Positions 1-9,119 are shown, counted from the stretch's first letter. The stretch is 64,000 bases of DNA from Bacillus sp. PAMC26568 (GCF_014235785.1 NZ_CP060137.1:1116001-1180000); one strand, 5' to 3'. Notes: a model not told the origin generated them from the sequence alone. Made by a program: numbers and translations.

Positions 1-36
1 ACTTCAATGGACGGAAATGCTCTCGAAAATTTCTAA
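1..36 (+). other. Possible 3' end of an upstream gene (cut by window start)
   Basis: Frame 1 reads eleven codons and then a TAA stop at 34-36, directly before a terminator hairpin, which is how a gene end would look. The residues (TSMDGNALENF) are too few to identify. In B. subtilis mdh precedes phoP, but this tail does not look like the malate dehydrogenase C-terminus I remember, so I do not assign it. Confidence 0.25.
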
Positions 37-44
37 AATTAATC

Positions 45-77
45 CCAGCACCCTAAATGGTTGCTGGTTTTTTATTT
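45..77 (+). terminator. Rho-independent terminator upstream of phoP
   Basis: An inverted repeat CCAGCACC / GGTTGCTGG, with one bulged T and a 6-nt loop, is followed by a T-rich run. It would end the transcript of whatever gene lies left of the window and insulate phoP. Confidence 0.65.
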
Positions 78-85
78 TTCAGAAA

Positions 86-247
86 GGCTCTTTTCGTAAA
101 GTTTGTTGCTTTTAGAAAAAATGGTTAAACCTTAAGTGGATTGTAGCGGAAGGCACTTGTCTCCTGCGGGAAATAGAGGCTCCCATCCCTCCTCGCTGAA
201 AGCAAGTGCCTTGCAGCGGAAATCCACGGGCCAATGCGAAAACAGCC
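86..247. mobile_element. MITE-like repeat, copy 1 (internally shortened)
   Basis: A 162-bp non-coding element begins GGCTCTTTTCG and ends CGAAAACAGCC, so the ends are inverted repeats. The 8 bases before it (78-85) and after it (248-255) are both TTCAGAAA, a perfect direct repeat that looks like a target-site duplication. The interior holds the GCGGAAGGCACTTG...CAAGTGCC palindrome shared with the copies at 5269 and 34676, but about 40 bp present in those copies is missing after the word ATAGAGG. No protein is plausible in it. Confidence 0.8.
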
Positions 248-449
248 TTCAGAAAAATGAGGATAATAAAGTTAATTCCACGAAACCCCAAGTTTAAAAA
301 ATACTTGCTGAAAATCAGGCGTAACAGCATCTGTCTATTCATGAGCCTGCTCTCTGCAAAGATTGGAATTTGTTGCTCAAATTAGGTCATTATAATAAAA
401 AGAAAACTTTTTTTCGCAGCTAAAACGGCACGAATCCAAAAGAAAACGT

Positions 450-477
450 TTGTTCAATTGCTTCTATCCTCTATAAT
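450..477 (+). promoter_or_regulatory. Putative SigA promoter of phoPR
   Basis: A perfect -10 TATAAT (472-477) is preceded at 16 bp by TTGTTC (450-455). Transcription would start near 484, about 58 nt before the phoP start codon. In B. subtilis phoPR has several promoters; only this one is clear by eye here. Confidence 0.5.
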
Positions 478-541
478 GGAGATAGAAAAAGAGAAAAAGC
501 GTTTTGGATCGCTTGGGGTAAAACTATTGGTGGAGGCTTAT

Positions 542-1261
542 ATGAGTAAGAAAATTTTAGTCGTAGATGATGAACAATCAATTTTAACCTTGCTTCAATA
601 TAATCTTATTCAAGCAGGTTTTGAAGTAATTACAGCAATCGATGGAGAAGAAGGTCTTCAAAAAGGATTAAACGAATCACCCGATTTAATGGTTCTTGAT
701 CTTATGCTGCCAAAGATGGATGGCATTGAAGTCTGCAAACAGCTGAGACAAAAAAAAATCATGGTTCCGATCTTAATGCTTACGGCTAAAGATGATGAAT
801 TTGATAAAGTGCTTGGTTTGGAACTCGGCGCAGATGATTATATGACAAAGCCTTTCAGCCCAAGAGAAGTTGTTGCACGGGTAAAGGCTATTTTAAGAAG
901 AACACAAGTGTCAGCAGAAACAGATACTAAAGAGGTTGATACGTCAGAAAGAATGATGATTGGAGATCTGAAAATCCTCCCTGAACATTATGAAGCGTAT
1001 TATGGTGATGAACGCCTTGAGCTTACTCCGAAAGAGTTTGAATTGCTTGTGTATTTGGCTAGACACAAAGGGAGAGTCCTGACTAGAGACCAATTGCTGA
1101 GTGCGGTATGGAACTATGATTTTGCAGGAGATACGCGCATTGTAGATGTTCATATTAGCCACTTGCGTGAAAAAATCGAAAGAAACACAAAAAAACCACT
1201 TTATATTAAAACCATTCGCGGATTAGGCTACAAGCTTGAGGAGCCAAGAATGGATGACTAG
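542..1261 (+). CDS. phoP: Phosphate-response transcriptional regulator PhoP (OmpR family)
   Basis: Cytoplasmic response regulator that is phosphorylated by PhoR under phosphate limitation and then controls Pho regulon promoters. The 239-residue product has an N-terminal receiver domain with acidic residues D9/D10, phospho-acceptor D53 (VLDLMLPKMDG), T81 and K103, then a C-terminal winged-helix DNA-binding domain (about 140-235) with the TPKEFELL and RIVDVHISHLR signatures. I chose ATG at 542 because GGTGGAGG lies just upstream and the protein then begins MSKKILVVDDE; an in-frame ATG at 458 would add 28 atypical residues. The gene overlaps phoR by 8 bp, indicating translational coupling. Confidence 0.96.
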   Translation: MSKKILVVDDEQSILTLLQYNLIQAGFEVITAIDGEEGLQKGLNESPDLMVLDLMLPKMDGIEVCKQLRQKKIMVPILMLTAKDDEFDKVLGLELGADDYMTKPFSPREVVARVKAILRRTQVSAETDTKEVDTSERMMIGDLKILPEHYEAYYGDERLELTPKEFELLVYLARHKGRVLTRDQLLSAVWNYDFAGDTRIVDVHISHLREKIERNTKKPLYIKTIRGLGYKLEEPRMDD

Positions 1262-3014
1262 GTTTCGTTCACGCCTAATATTTGCACTTATCACACTAAT
1301 AATTGCTGTCCTGATTGGACTTGGACTTCTGCTCGGACAAATTTTCGGCAGTTACTATACAAGTTCTTTTAAGGAACGTGTGGAAAAAGAAGCGAAGGTA
1401 ACAGAATTAATGATCCAGGAAAAAGGATTAGCCTCATCAGATTTTAATTCTTTTTTGCAAAAATACAGCTATGCGATAAATTCGCATATTACGATTTATG
1501 ACAGAAACGGCAATGTATTAAATGATGCCGGTACGTTTCGGCAGAACCATGACGCTATTGCCAAAGAGATTCTGCTGAAGCATCGCAATTCGCAAAAAGG
1601 CTTCAAACTGAATATTGATGAAAAAGATCTCTATTATTATGGCTTGCCCATCATAGAAAATGATGAGAAGCAAGGCTACATAGTGCTAACCTCTACTGAA
1701 AATTCATTAAAGAAAATCAATCAGCAAATTTGGGGGCTTCTCGTTGCAAGTTTAGGAATTGCTTTGATTGTTATTCTTTTGCTCGCTGTCAGAATTACAT
1801 CTCGGTACACAAGACCGATTGAATCTGCAACAAAAGTTGCGATGGAACTTGCTAAGGGCAACTATAAGGCTAGAACATATGAAGATCATCTCGATGAGAC
1901 AGGAATGCTGAGTCAATCGATCAATGTGCTGGCAAGGAATTTGCAGGATATGAATCGTGCCCAGGAAATGCAGCAGGATCGTCTGCAGACTTTAATTGAA
2001 AATATGGGCAGCGGGTTGATATTAATCGATGGACGGGGCTATATCAATCTTGTAAACCGCGCCTATAAAGAACTCTTTAATATTGAATCCACTCATTTTT
2101 TATATAAACTTTATTATGAAGCATTTGAACATCAGGAAATCATTGATTTAGTAGAACACATTTTTATGACGGAAATTAAGGCTCGAAAACAGCTTCATCT
2201 TCCGCTGAAAATTGAGCGCAGGCATTTCGAGGTGTATGGAGCTCCAATTATAGGCACAAACGATGAATGGAAAGGCATTGTCCTCGTTTTTCATGATATA
2301 ACTGAACTGAAAAAACTGGAACAAATGAGAAAAGACTTTGTAGCAAATGTTTCGCATGAGCTAAAGACTCCAATCACCTCCATTAAAGGGTTTACCGAGA
2401 CCTTGCTTGATGGTGCACTTGAAGACCGGCAAACACTTGAATATTTTCTATCAATCATTTTGAAGGAAAGCGACAGGCTGAAAACTCTGATTCAGGACTT
2501 GCTCGATTTATCAAAAATTGAACAGCAAGGCTTTAAGCTTAACCTTCAAAACTGCAATCTAAAGGAAATTCTTGAAGAAGTCATTATAATGCTCAGAAGC
2601 AGAGCAGAAGAAAAAGAAATCAGTCTTACGCTGCATGTAAATGCTGAAGAACTGTATGTATATGGCGATGACTACCGGCTGAAACAAATTTTTATTAATC
2701 TTATAAGCAATGCATTGAACTATACAACTAAAGGCGGCAATGTCAATGTGTTCTTAAAAGACGGGGAAAAGCACGTTACCTTTATCGTTAGCGATACTGG
2801 TGTAGGAATTGAAAAAGAAGAAATTCCGCGGATTTTTGAACGTTTTTACAGGGTGGATAAAGCAAGGAGCAGAAATTCAGGCGGTACTGGACTAGGTCTT
2901 GCCATCGTGAAGCATTTGATTGAAGCGCATAAAGGTCAGATTTTTGTAAATAGCTCTGTTGGTGAAGGAACTACATTTACTGTAAAACTAAATAAAGAGC
3001 AGCTAGTTGAATAG
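1254..3014 (+). CDS. phoR: Phosphate-regulon sensor histidine kinase PhoR
   Basis: Membrane sensor kinase that phosphorylates PhoP. The 586-residue product has a transmembrane helix near 8-30, an extracytoplasmic sensor loop, a second helix near 160-180, a HAMP linker, a PAS domain (about 245-350), a HisKA domain with the phospho-accepting histidine in NVSHELKTP (about residue 368), and a HATPase domain with the N-box NLISNALNYT and glycine boxes DTGVGI and GGTGLGLAI. ATG at 1254 is preferred because GAGGAGCC at 1239-1246 is well spaced; it overlaps the phoP stop. Length agrees with B. subtilis PhoR (about 580 residues). Confidence 0.95.
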   Translation: MTRFRSRLIFALITLIIAVLIGLGLLLGQIFGSYYTSSFKERVEKEAKVTELMIQEKGLASSDFNSFLQKYSYAINSHITIYDRNGNVLNDAGTFRQNHDAIAKEILLKHRNSQKGFKLNIDEKDLYYYGLPIIENDEKQGYIVLTSTENSLKKINQQIWGLLVASLGIALIVILLLAVRITSRYTRPIESATKVAMELAKGNYKARTYEDHLDETGMLSQSINVLARNLQDMNRAQEMQQDRLQTLIENMGSGLILIDGRGYINLVNRAYKELFNIESTHFLYKLYYEAFEHQEIIDLVEHIFMTEIKARKQLHLPLKIERRHFEVYGAPIIGTNDEWKGIVLVFHDITELKKLEQMRKDFVANVSHELKTPITSIKGFTETLLDGALEDRQTLEYFLSIILKESDRLKTLIQDLLDLSKIEQQGFKLNLQNCNLKEILEEVIIMLRSRAEEKEISLTLHVNAEELYVYGDDYRLKQIFINLISNALNYTTKGGNVNVFLKDGEKHVTFIVSDTGVGIEKEEIPRIFERFYRVDKARSRNSGGTGLGLAIVKHLIEAHKGQIFVNSSVGEGTTFTVKLNKEQLVE

Positions 3015-3108
3015 TTTTACATTATATTTACATCACATTTAATTTTGCTTAATAATGTACTGATAATATAATAAGTGAAAACCCCTTCATCCAAGGAGCC
3101 AATCTTTT

Positions 3109-3142
3109 GGACGAGAACAATCCAGTTCTCGTCCCTTTTTTT
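3109..3142 (+). terminator. Rho-independent terminator after phoPR
   Basis: A perfect 10-bp inverted repeat, GGACGAGAAC / GTTCTCGTCC, with a 6-nt loop is followed by seven T residues. It separates phoPR from hflKC. Confidence 0.9.
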
Positions 3143-3222
3143 GTTTAGAAAAGGTTATATAAATGAAACCTTTTCATGGAAATTTCGTAAATAATTGTGA
3201 AGGTGAAAAGGGGGCAGAGAGT

Positions 3223-4200
3223 ATGGTTAGCATCAAACGCATTTATACAATTATTGGAGCTGTTTTAGTAGTCATTCTTCTTGCTATATTAGCATTTACA
3301 ACCTGGTATACGGTCGATGAATCCGATCAGGCGGTGATTATTACATTTGGAGAAGTGAAAGAGGGCATTAGTGAACCAGGTCTTCACTTTAAGATGCCAT
3401 GGCCGATTCAATCTGTAGAAAAATTATCGAAGGAAACGTTCTCCCTGCAATTTGGCTATGAAGAAAAAGAAGGAGATGTCAAATCCTTTCCGAAGGATAC
3501 AAAAATGATTACAGGGGATGAAAATATTGTCTTAGCCGATATGGTTGTGCAATGGAAAATAACCAATCCGGAAAAATATCTTTTTAATTCAGAGGATCCA
3601 CAGGAAATCTTATATGATGCCACTTCAGCATCTTTAAGAAGTATTATTGGAAGTTCCATTATTGACGATGCTCTTACTTCTGGAAAGGTAGAAATTGAGG
3701 CGCAAGTTCAAGAGCTATTAATCTCTCTGCTAGAAAAATACGATATCGGAATTTCAGTCCTTGCAGTAAAATTACAGGATGTAGATCTTCCGAATGATGA
3801 GGTTCGAAAAGCTTTTACAGACGTAACGAGTGCACGTGAAACGATGAATACGAAAATAAATGAAGCCGAGAAATATAAAAATCAGCGCACACAGGAAGCT
3901 GAAGGAGAAAAGAATGCACTGATTTCTAAAGCTAAAGGAGATAAAACGGCACGGACTCAGCAAGCAATCGGAGATGTCGCGAACTTCAATGCTGTTTTAG
4001 CTGAATACCAGAATGCAAAAGGCATCACTGAAAAGAGATTAATCCTTGAAACCATTGATCAAGTGCTTCCGGGAGCAAGCATTTATTTCATGAAAGATGA
4101 CGGAAACACAATGAAGTACTTGCCGATTGGTGAATTACAAAAACAAACAGAAGTGAAGCCTAAAGCTGAAGAAGAAGGAAGTGAAAAAGATGGCCAATGA
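3223..4200 (+). CDS. hflK: FtsH protease activity modulator HflK (SPFH/band-7 family)
   Basis: One half of the HflK-HflC membrane complex, which in Escherichia coli surrounds the FtsH protease and limits access of membrane substrates. The 325-residue protein has one N-terminal membrane anchor (about residues 7-28), then the SPFH domain (from VDESDQAVIITFGEV to about 250) and a coiled, Ala/Glu/Lys-rich segment (TRQEAEGEKNALI-like). ATG at 3223 has AAGGGGG eight bases upstream; an in-frame ATG at 3163 lacks a good site. The stop overlaps hflC. B. subtilis lacks this pair, so here it is an insertion between phoR and polA relative to that genome. Confidence 0.9.
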   Translation: MVSIKRIYTIIGAVLVVILLAILAFTTWYTVDESDQAVIITFGEVKEGISEPGLHFKMPWPIQSVEKLSKETFSLQFGYEEKEGDVKSFPKDTKMITGDENIVLADMVVQWKITNPEKYLFNSEDPQEILYDATSASLRSIIGSSIIDDALTSGKVEIEAQVQELLISLLEKYDIGISVLAVKLQDVDLPNDEVRKAFTDVTSARETMNTKINEAEKYKNQRTQEAEGEKNALISKAKGDKTARTQQAIGDVANFNAVLAEYQNAKGITEKRLILETIDQVLPGASIYFMKDDGNTMKYLPIGELQKQTEVKPKAEEEGSEKDGQ

Positions 4201-5125
4201 TAATATAGTGAATATGAATGAGCAGCGAAGGGACTTTAGCGGGTACCGAAAGTATTTCCGTGCAGGTATTTGGATCGTTTTAACGCTTGTACTGGCCATC
4301 CTTCTCTTTGCGAACCTATTTGTTGTAAAAGAGAATGAGTATAAAGTCATTCGCCAATTTGGAGAAGTGGTAAAGATTATTGAAAAACCAGGTTTGCATG
4401 TGAAAGTTCCTTTTGTTCAATCTGTATCTTCTATCCCTAAATATCAAATGACATACGACGTAGAAGAGGCTGAAATTAATACGAAAGATAAAAAGCGAAT
4501 TTTGATAGATAACTATGCGGTCTGGAAAGTTGATGACCCGAAAAAACTAATTGCCAATGCAAGGACACTTGTAAATGCTGAAACAAAAATGGCGGAATTT
4601 ACGTTCTCGACCGTTCGTTCTGAACTTGGACAGCTGAATTACGATGAAATTATTAATGATGAAAAATCATCCAGGGGCAGCATAAATGATAAAGTGACAG
4701 ATATCGTAAACTCTCTGCTTGAGAAAGATGGGTATGGCATCAGTGTGACAGATGTTCGCATTAAAAGAACAGACTTGCCTGCAGATAATGAAGAATCTGT
4801 TTACACGAGAATGATTTCAGAACGTCAATCAACTGCGCAGGAATACTTATCAATGGGAGATGCTAAGAAAAACACGATCATTGCTGAAACAGACCGTACA
4901 GTTAAAGAAATGCTGGCTAAAGCTGCAGCGGAAGCAGATGTGATCAGAAGTCAGGGGGAACAAGAAGCAGCTAAAGTATACAATGGATCCTATTCAAAAG
5001 ACCCTGGATTCTATGAGCTATATCGCACGCTTGAATCCTATAAGAAAACGATTAATGATGAAACGGTGATTATTATGCCGTTTGACTCGCCTTATGCAAA
5101 AACGCTGATGGGTGAGATGGAGTAA
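4190..5125 (+). CDS. hflC: FtsH protease activity modulator HflC (SPFH/band-7 family)
   Basis: Partner of HflK in the membrane complex thought to regulate FtsH. The 311-residue product has one membrane helix near residues 24-43, an SPFH domain beginning VVKENEYKVIRQFGEV, and the typical C-terminal region with the helix AAAEADVIRSQGEQEAAKVY and the family sequence FYELYRTLESYKK. A GTG at 4181 is possible, but GAAGGAA at 4174-4180 is correctly spaced only for ATG at 4190. It overlaps hflK by 11 bp, so the two are probably translated together. The gene is followed by a MITE-like repeat. Confidence 0.9.
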   Translation: MANDNIVNMNEQRRDFSGYRKYFRAGIWIVLTLVLAILLFANLFVVKENEYKVIRQFGEVVKIIEKPGLHVKVPFVQSVSSIPKYQMTYDVEEAEINTKDKKRILIDNYAVWKVDDPKKLIANARTLVNAETKMAEFTFSTVRSELGQLNYDEIINDEKSSRGSINDKVTDIVNSLLEKDGYGISVTDVRIKRTDLPADNEESVYTRMISERQSTAQEYLSMGDAKKNTIIAETDRTVKEMLAKAAAEADVIRSQGEQEAAKVYNGSYSKDPGFYELYRTLESYKKTINDETVIIMPFDSPYAKTLMGEME

Positions 5126-5268
5126 GCAAGTCTTCAAGCTCAGATTACTTCTGAAAAATCAACAGCCCTTGATTTTATTTCTCTCTGCCTCTCATGGTAG
5201 AATAGAGAAGGAGAAATCTTGGGTTTTTTTATATTGCTTTGTTTGTAAAGATTGTTGTTTTTTCGTAT

Positions 5269-5490
5269 GGCTCTTTTCGTAAAGTTTGATGCTTTTAGAA
5301 AAAATGATTATAAACTTTGAGTGGGTTGGAGCGGAAGACACTTGACTCCTGCGGGAAATAGAGGGATATGGGAGACCCCGCAGGCATAGCCGAGGAGGCC
5401 CCCAGCCGGACCGCGGAAAGCGCAAGTGCCTGCAGCGGAAATCCACGGGCAAATTTATACCCAAAAACAACAATCAATGCGAATACAGCC
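5269..5490. mobile_element. MITE-like repeat, copy 2 (full length)
   Basis: A 222-bp non-coding element bounded by GGCTCTTTTCG and CGAATACAGCC as inverted ends. The flanks TTTCGTAT (5261-5268) and TTTCGAAT (5491-5498) match at 7 of 8 positions, consistent with an aged target duplication. The interior carries a long imperfect palindrome: GCGGAAGACACTTG and CTCCTGCGGG on the left, GCGCAAGTGCCTGCAG on the right. Short open frames across it show no protein character. Confidence 0.8.
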
Positions 5491-5651
5491 TTTCGAATAT
5501 AGATTCGTGCTCTTTTCTGCTAATTCACGATTGTACTTCGATTAGACGCAAAATTCGATTGTTGAGCAACTTTATTTTGAAAAGAGTCTTTTATATTAAG
5601 CAATAATTTAATGGTTTTTGAAGTTATTTAAGCTTGAAAAGGAGGTTTATT

Positions 5652-8282
5652 ATGACCAAAAAACTCGTTCTAATTGACGGGAACAGCATTGCCTACCGCG
5701 CTTTTTTCGCATTGCCGCTGCTGAATAACGATAAAGGCGTACATACGAATGCTATATATGGTTTTACAATGATATTAATGAAAATTCTTGAGGATGAACA
5801 GCCCTCTCATCTTCTTGTAGCGTTTGATGCAGGGAAAACTACATTCCGCCATGAGACGTACAAAGAATATAAGGGAGGGCGCCAAAAGACTCCGCCGGAA
5901 CTTTCTGAGCAGTTTCCATTTATCCGCGAGCTGTTGGACGCATACAGCATCTCTCGCTATGAGCTCCCGAACTATGAGGCAGATGATATAATCGGAACTC
6001 TTTCCAGACAGGCTGAGCAAGATGGATTCGAAGTGAAGGTTATCTCAGGAGATAAAGATTTAACACAGCTTGTTTCTGATCATATTACAGTTGATATTAC
6101 TCGAAAAGGCATTACAGATGTCGATTCTTATACACCAGATTTTGTTCAGGAGAAATATGGTCTTGTTCCAGCTCAAATTGTGGATATGAAAGGGCTGATG
6201 GGTGATAGCTCTGATAATATTCCCGGTGTTCCGGGCATCGGTGAAAAAACAGCAATTAAGCTTTTAAAGGAGTACGAAACACTTGAATTGCTGCTGGAAT
6301 CGTTAGAAAACGTGAGCGGAAAAAAATTAAAAGAAAACCTCGAGGAAAATAAAGATCAAGCGATTATGAGCAAGGAGCTTGCAACGATTAATTGTGCAGC
6401 ACCTATTGAAATTACATTATCCGATGTCTTGTACGAAGGCTATGATGTAAAAAAAGTAGTCGGGATTTACAAAGAACTTGGCTTTAATTCCTTACTTGAT
6501 AAGCTTGGAGCAGAGGCTGAAATTGAGGAAGAACCGATTGAGGACGTTCAGTTTGAAATCGTTGAAGAAATAACAGACGATCTCCTTACTGATGAAGCTG
6601 TGCTGATTGTGGAAGTATTGGAAGAAAACTATCATAACAGTTCAATCATTGGTCTTGCCATCGTAAATGATAATGGTAACTTCTACGTACCTACGGATAT
6701 AGCATTAAAATCAGAGAAGTTTTCAAAATGGGCTTCAGATGATACAAAGCGCAAAACCGTCTACGATGCTAAACAATCGATTGTAGCGCTTCATTGGCAG
6801 GGCATTGATCTGAATGCAGTTGAATTTGATGTTTTGCTTGCTGCATATATACTGGATCCCTCTCAATCGTTTGATGATGCGGCAAGTGTGGCACGCCATA
6901 AAGGTATACATATCGTTCAGTCGAATGAAGCTGTTTATGGAAAGGGTGCTAAACGGGGAATTCCTGACAGCGAAAAACTTGCAGAACATTTAGTGCGCAA
7001 AGCCATTGCTCTAAAAATGGTAAGAGAAAAGCTTCAGCTTGAGCTTGAAGAAAATGAACAGCTTGAGCTTTATCAGGATCTTGAAATGCCTTTATCGATA
7101 ATTTTGGCTGATATGGAAGCGACTGGTGTTACTGTGGACGTGGATCGCTTAAAAAATATGGGGCATCAATTAACTGAGCGGTTAATAGACCTTGAAGAAA
7201 AAATTCATCGATTAGCTGGTGAAGCATTCAATATTAATTCTCCGAAACAGCTCGGAGTCATTTTATTTGATAAGCTTCAGCTGCCAGCCGCAAAGAAGAC
7301 AAAAACGGGATATTCTACATCAGCAGACGTTCTGGAAAAGCTTGCAGACAAGCATGAAATTGTTCAAGAAATTCTGCATTACCGTCAGCTGGGCAAGCTC
7401 CAGTCAACATATATTGAAGGATTGCTTAAAGTTGTACATCATGACTCAAATAAAGTTCATACGAGGTACGTACAAACATTAACGCAAACAGGCCGCTTAA
7501 GCTCTACAGATCCGAATCTGCAAAACATTCCAATTCGATTGGAGGAGGGACGTAAAATCCGTCAGGCTTTCGTTCCATCAGAAAAGGACTGGGTAATGTT
7601 TGCAGCAGACTATTCTCAAATCGAATTGAGAGTGCTTGCCCATATTGCAGGAGACATCAATTTAATTGAGGCTTTCCAAAATGATCTTGATATTCATACG
7701 AAAACAGCAATGGATGTTTTTCACGTTGAAGCAAGCGAAGTTACATCTAATATGAGAAGGCAAGCGAAGGCGGTTAACTTCGGAATTGTATACGGCATCA
7801 GCGATTATGGGTTATCCCAAAGCTTAAATATTACCCGCAAAGAAGCTGGAGAATTCATAAAACGCTATCTTGAAAGCTTTGAAGGCGTTAAAGAGTATAT
7901 GGAAGAGAGTGTTCAAGAAGCGAAACAAAACGGGTTTGTCAAAACACTGCTTCAGCGGCGCCGCTATATCCCCGAGATTACGAGCAGGAATTTCAATGTA
8001 CGGAGTTTTGCTGAGAGAACGGCGATGAATACGCCGATACAAGGAAGTGCGGCAGATATTATTAAAAAAGCAATGATTGATATGGCGGCACAGCTCAAAG
8101 AACATAAACTGAAGACGCGATTATTGCTTCAAGTTCATGATGAATTGATTTTTGAAGCGCCAAAAGATGAAATTGCAAAGCTTGAAAAATTAGTGCCTCA
8201 GGTGATGGAGCATGCTGTTGAATTAAAAGTGCCGCTCAAGGTTGACTATTCGTTTGGTCCATCATGGTATGACGCAAAATAA
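5652..8282 (+). CDS. polA: DNA polymerase I
   Basis: Cytoplasmic repair and Okazaki-fragment-processing polymerase. The 876-residue protein has a 5'-nuclease domain (about 1-290, starting KLVLIDGNSIAYRAFFALP, with the helix-hairpin-helix GVPGIGEKTA), a degenerate 3'-5' exonuclease-like domain (about 300-470) and a family A polymerase domain. Motif A DYSQIELRVLAHI contains D653, motif B is RRQAKAVNFGIVYG, and motif C QVHDELIFE contains D830. The exonuclease-like region lacks the canonical DxE start motif, as in other Bacillus enzymes. AAAAGGAGG at 5637-5645 fixes the ATG at 5652. It heads the polA-mutM-ytaF-coaE cluster. Confidence 0.97.
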   Translation: MTKKLVLIDGNSIAYRAFFALPLLNNDKGVHTNAIYGFTMILMKILEDEQPSHLLVAFDAGKTTFRHETYKEYKGGRQKTPPELSEQFPFIRELLDAYSISRYELPNYEADDIIGTLSRQAEQDGFEVKVISGDKDLTQLVSDHITVDITRKGITDVDSYTPDFVQEKYGLVPAQIVDMKGLMGDSSDNIPGVPGIGEKTAIKLLKEYETLELLLESLENVSGKKLKENLEENKDQAIMSKELATINCAAPIEITLSDVLYEGYDVKKVVGIYKELGFNSLLDKLGAEAEIEEEPIEDVQFEIVEEITDDLLTDEAVLIVEVLEENYHNSSIIGLAIVNDNGNFYVPTDIALKSEKFSKWASDDTKRKTVYDAKQSIVALHWQGIDLNAVEFDVLLAAYILDPSQSFDDAASVARHKGIHIVQSNEAVYGKGAKRGIPDSEKLAEHLVRKAIALKMVREKLQLELEENEQLELYQDLEMPLSIILADMEATGVTVDVDRLKNMGHQLTERLIDLEEKIHRLAGEAFNINSPKQLGVILFDKLQLPAAKKTKTGYSTSADVLEKLADKHEIVQEILHYRQLGKLQSTYIEGLLKVVHHDSNKVHTRYVQTLTQTGRLSSTDPNLQNIPIRLEEGRKIRQAFVPSEKDWVMFAADYSQIELRVLAHIAGDINLIEAFQNDLDIHTKTAMDVFHVEASEVTSNMRRQAKAVNFGIVYGISDYGLSQSLNITRKEAGEFIKRYLESFEGVKEYMEESVQEAKQNGFVKTLLQRRRYIPEITSRNFNVRSFAERTAMNTPIQGSAADIIKKAMIDMAAQLKEHKLKTRLLLQVHDELIFEAPKDEIAKLEKLVPQVMEHAVELKVPLKVDYSFGPSWYDAK

Positions 8283-8294
8283 GGAAGTGATAGG

Positions 8295-9119
8295 ATGCCT
8301 GAGTTGCCAGAGGTAGAAACAGTAAGAAGAACACTGATCGAGCTTGTAAAAGGAAAAACAATTGCCGCTGTCTACATTCATTGGCCAAAAATCATAAAAA
8401 AACCTGATGTGACAGAACAATTTCAGGATGCGCTTATTGGCCAGACGATTAAAGACGTAGGGAGACGGGGCAAATTTCTTAAGTTTATCCTTGACGATTA
8501 TGTCCTTGTTTCCCATTTGAGAATGGAAGGCAGATACGGACTCTACAAAAATTCTGATCCAGTCGAAAAACATACACATGTTATTTTTGCGATGACAGAT
8601 GGTACAGAACTGAGATATAAAGATGTCCGCAAGTTTGGAACGATGCATCTGTTTAAAAAGGGCGAGGAAGAAATGACTCTTCCGTTATCACAACTTGGAA
8701 TCGAACCATTATCAGATGATTTCACCGTTCAATATTTAAATGATAAGCTTCAAAAGACAAATCGAAAAATTAAGGTTGTCCTCCTTGATCAAAAAGCTGT
8801 CGTTGGACTAGGGAATATCTATGTCGATGAAGCTTTATTCAGAGCAGGCATACACCCCGAAAGGCCTGCTAATGAGTTAACAGAGGAAGAATTGGTAAAG
8901 CTGCACCGCGAGATAGTGTTAACACTTAAAGACGCTGTAGAAAAAGGCGGGAGCACAATCAGATCGTATGTGAACACACAGGGACAAATTGGAATGTTTC
9001 AGCTTGATTTATTCGTTTACGGCAGAACGAATGAACCTTGTAAAATTTGCGGAAAGACATTAACAAAAACAGCTGTTGGAGGAAGGGGCACCCACTATTG
9101 CGGGGACTGCCAAAGCTAA
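8295..9119 (+). CDS. mutM: Formamidopyrimidine-DNA glycosylase (Fpg/MutM)
   Basis: Bifunctional glycosylase and AP lyase that removes 8-oxoguanine and ring-opened purines. The 274-residue product begins MPELPEVETVRR, so processing exposes the catalytic Pro and Glu. It contains the H2TH region (VVGLGNIYVDEALFRAGIHP) and ends in a four-cysteine zinc finger with pairs CKIC and CGDC (about residues 248-271). It follows polA by 12 bp with an AAGGAAGTGA ribosome site, so the two repair genes are probably co-transcribed. Confidence 0.96.
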   Translation: MPELPEVETVRRTLIELVKGKTIAAVYIHWPKIIKKPDVTEQFQDALIGQTIKDVGRRGKFLKFILDDYVLVSHLRMEGRYGLYKNSDPVEKHTHVIFAMTDGTELRYKDVRKFGTMHLFKKGEEEMTLPLSQLGIEPLSDDFTVQYLNDKLQKTNRKIKVVLLDQKAVVGLGNIYVDEALFRAGIHPERPANELTEEELVKLHREIVLTLKDAVEKGGSTIRSYVNTQGQIGMFQLDLFVYGRTNEPCKICGKTLTKTAVGGRGTHYCGDCQS

